A stretch of DNA of 64,000 nucleotides from JBDGYW01 sp964518955 (GTDB lineage Bacteria; Gemmatimonadota; Gemmatimonadetes; Gemmatimonadales; GWC2-71-9): contig CAZFHS010000022.1 of assembly GCA_964518955.1 (NCBI GenBank), positions 30,521 through 94,520 on the forward strand, written 5' to 3'. The stretch's first letter is position 1. The number at the start of each line of letters is the position of its first letter. The notes beneath the pieces were generated by a model. The model saw only the letters and a program-made list of their open reading frames with translations, searched no databases and was not told where the DNA came from. Below are positions 62,910 to 64,000 of this stretch, one piece after another. Position numbers and translations under genes: made by a program.

Positions 62910-63929
62910 GTGGTACGAGACAAAACTTCGGTATTTTGGGTTCTCGCTGCAGCAATCTGCACACTTCTGGTTCTCCCCAGTCAGACTGTTGCGCAACCGC
63001 GTGGCACCGCGCTTCGCGGGCTGGTTGTCGACACGGTGTCCATGCAACCGGTTGAGGGCGCATTCGTCTATCTGTTGGGTGTCCGCGCCATCGCACATAC
63101 GGACCAGATGGGCGAGTTTGTGCTGGGCGACGTACGACCCGGAACGCACACACTACTGATTCGCCGCCGTGGCTATCTGCCACGCACTTATCGCTTTGCT
63201 ATGGGCCAACACGGTGTGCCCGAAATCGATTTGGGTGTGATACGGGTCCAACCTGGCCAGATCCCGACCGCGGCCGTATTTGGAAGAGTGACATCGATGC
63301 TAGGCGGCGGCATTGGATCAGCCAGCATATTGGTGAACGGGCGTGTTGCAGCTGTGACTGACACGGGAGGCCTCTACCGAATCGGCAACGTCGATATCGG
63401 ACTCAATCTCATCGAGACGAGGCGTATCGGTTATGTGCCGGGCGTCTTCGAGATCGAGCTTGAACCGGATCAGGCGGAGCTGGACATGAGTGTTTCTCTG
63501 TATCCGGCACCGGTACAGCTCGAGGAGATCACCGTATCAGCGCAGCGAACCGTGTATGTTGCTGGCCGGCTGCGTGAATTTTACGATCGACGCAGGAGTG
63601 GAATGGGGCGCTATCTTGCGCGCTGGGAAATAGAAGCGCTCCAACCGCTGACGGTTGCCGATCTGCTCCAGAGGTTTCCTGCGGTACAGGTATTGGAGGG
63701 CAGCTTTGGCCGCACGGGCATCCAGATTTCCAGAGGTAGGGTGGGGGCCTGCAATCCCGAGCTCTACCTGGATGGAGTTCCGATGCTCGTCGACGCCGAC
63801 TTCAACATCAACAGTTTCGTGCAGCCGTTCGTGTTGGAGGGAATCGAGGTGTACACCGGGCCGTCGGAGGCACCGATTCAGTATCTGGGGAGATCCACCT
63901 GCGGGGTGATTTTGATCTGGACGCGGTAG
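62910..63929 (+). CDS. Carboxypeptidase-regulatory-like + TonB plug protein without a barrel
   Basis: This 339-residue protein has a signal peptide (AAAICTLLVLPSQTVAQ). Two beta-sandwich carboxypeptidase-regulatory-like domains follow, at about 30-110 (LRGLVVDTVSMQPVEGAFVY) and 115-200 (VFGRVTSMLGGGIGSASILV). A TonB-plug-like segment lies at about 235-339 (LTVADLLQRFPAVQVLEG, YLDGVPM, IEGIEVYTGP-like strand), and the gene stops there. The usual 500-residue beta-barrel is missing and there is no downstream barrel fragment, so this seems a short natural form, not a truncation. GTG start, with AAGGA 9 bases before it. The 71 bp after it hold nothing recognisable. Confidence 0.8.
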   Translation: MVRDKTSVFWVLAAAICTLLVLPSQTVAQPRGTALRGLVVDTVSMQPVEGAFVYLLGVRAIAHTDQMGEFVLGDVRPGTHTLLIRRRGYLPRTYRFAMGQHGVPEIDLGVIRVQPGQIPTAAVFGRVTSMLGGGIGSASILVNGRVAAVTDTGGLYRIGNVDIGLNLIETRRIGYVPGVFEIELEPDQAELDMSVSLYPAPVQLEEITVSAQRTVYVAGRLREFYDRRRSGMGRYLARWEIEALQPLTVADLLQRFPAVQVLEGSFGRTGIQISRGRVGACNPELYLDGVPMLVDADFNINSFVQPFVLEGIEVYTGPSEAPIQYLGRSTCGVILIWTR

Positions 63930-64000
63930 GGAACATCGAACGTCCAACATTGAGTTCACTCTAGAAAGTAGTCATTCAGGTGCAGCCTAGAACTGATTCG

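Overview
The window looks like chromosomal DNA of a Gemmatimonadota-like, Gram-negative soil or marine heterotroph. This is inferred from family composition, not from a database search: eukaryotic-type Ser/Thr kinases opening LAGRYTIEREIG, many secreted TolB/PD40 beta-propellers, a Tricorn-like S41 protease, an S9 peptidase, a large BNR/sortilin-type propeller, a DUF5916-type outer-membrane protein and a short TonB-plug protein. The DNA is GC-rich and mostly coding.

Region 1 (3-39631) is the striking part. It holds six sensor kinases, six response regulators and nine secreted TolB-like beta-propeller proteins in repeated modules. Three modules are kinase + OmpR-type regulator + one propeller with an N-terminal TPR-like segment: 3-3975, 5626-10656 and 34621-39631. 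Three are NtrB-like kinase + NtrC-type sigma-54 activator + two propellers overlapping by 4 bp. Module A is 11719-18863 (+), module B is 20217-27186 (-), and module C is 27305-34455 (-). Each NtrC-type module has a GG-N10-GC sigma-54 promoter 45-95 bp before the first propeller. Each also has CGTTACG-type inverted or direct repeats about 100-150 bp upstream of the expected transcription start. The three activators therefore probably share one operator. My reading is a family of envelope-sensing systems in which the regulator drives export of a periplasmic or lipoprotein propeller, perhaps feeding back on the kinase (compare LpqB with MtrAB in Actinobacteria).

Inserted among these modules are a metallophosphoesterase gene (4005-4802) and a second copy broken by one amber codon (10759-11556). 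There is also a class II tRNA with an Ala-type CGC anticodon (5210-5293), an array of five 21-bp-spaced TGYCAC repeats (4964-5068), and an AAA/DUF4143 ATPase with a perfect palindrome against its start codon (18928-20157).

Region 2 (39785-63929) carries mostly envelope and scavenging genes. In order: a zinc-ribbon membrane protein, a methyltransferase-like membrane protein, a Tat-exported sulfatase, a Ser/Thr kinase-TolB-TPR protein, an S9 peptidase, a HEAGH membrane protein overlapping an acyltransferase, a two-repeat lectin-like protein, a 1073-residue BNR propeller, and a small protein. Then come the Tricorn-like S41 protease, a decayed L-asparaginase C-terminus, a DUF4405 membrane protein, a second Ser/Thr kinase, a DUF5916 protein and the TonB-plug protein. 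No insertion sequence, phage, CRISPR array or rRNA was seen.
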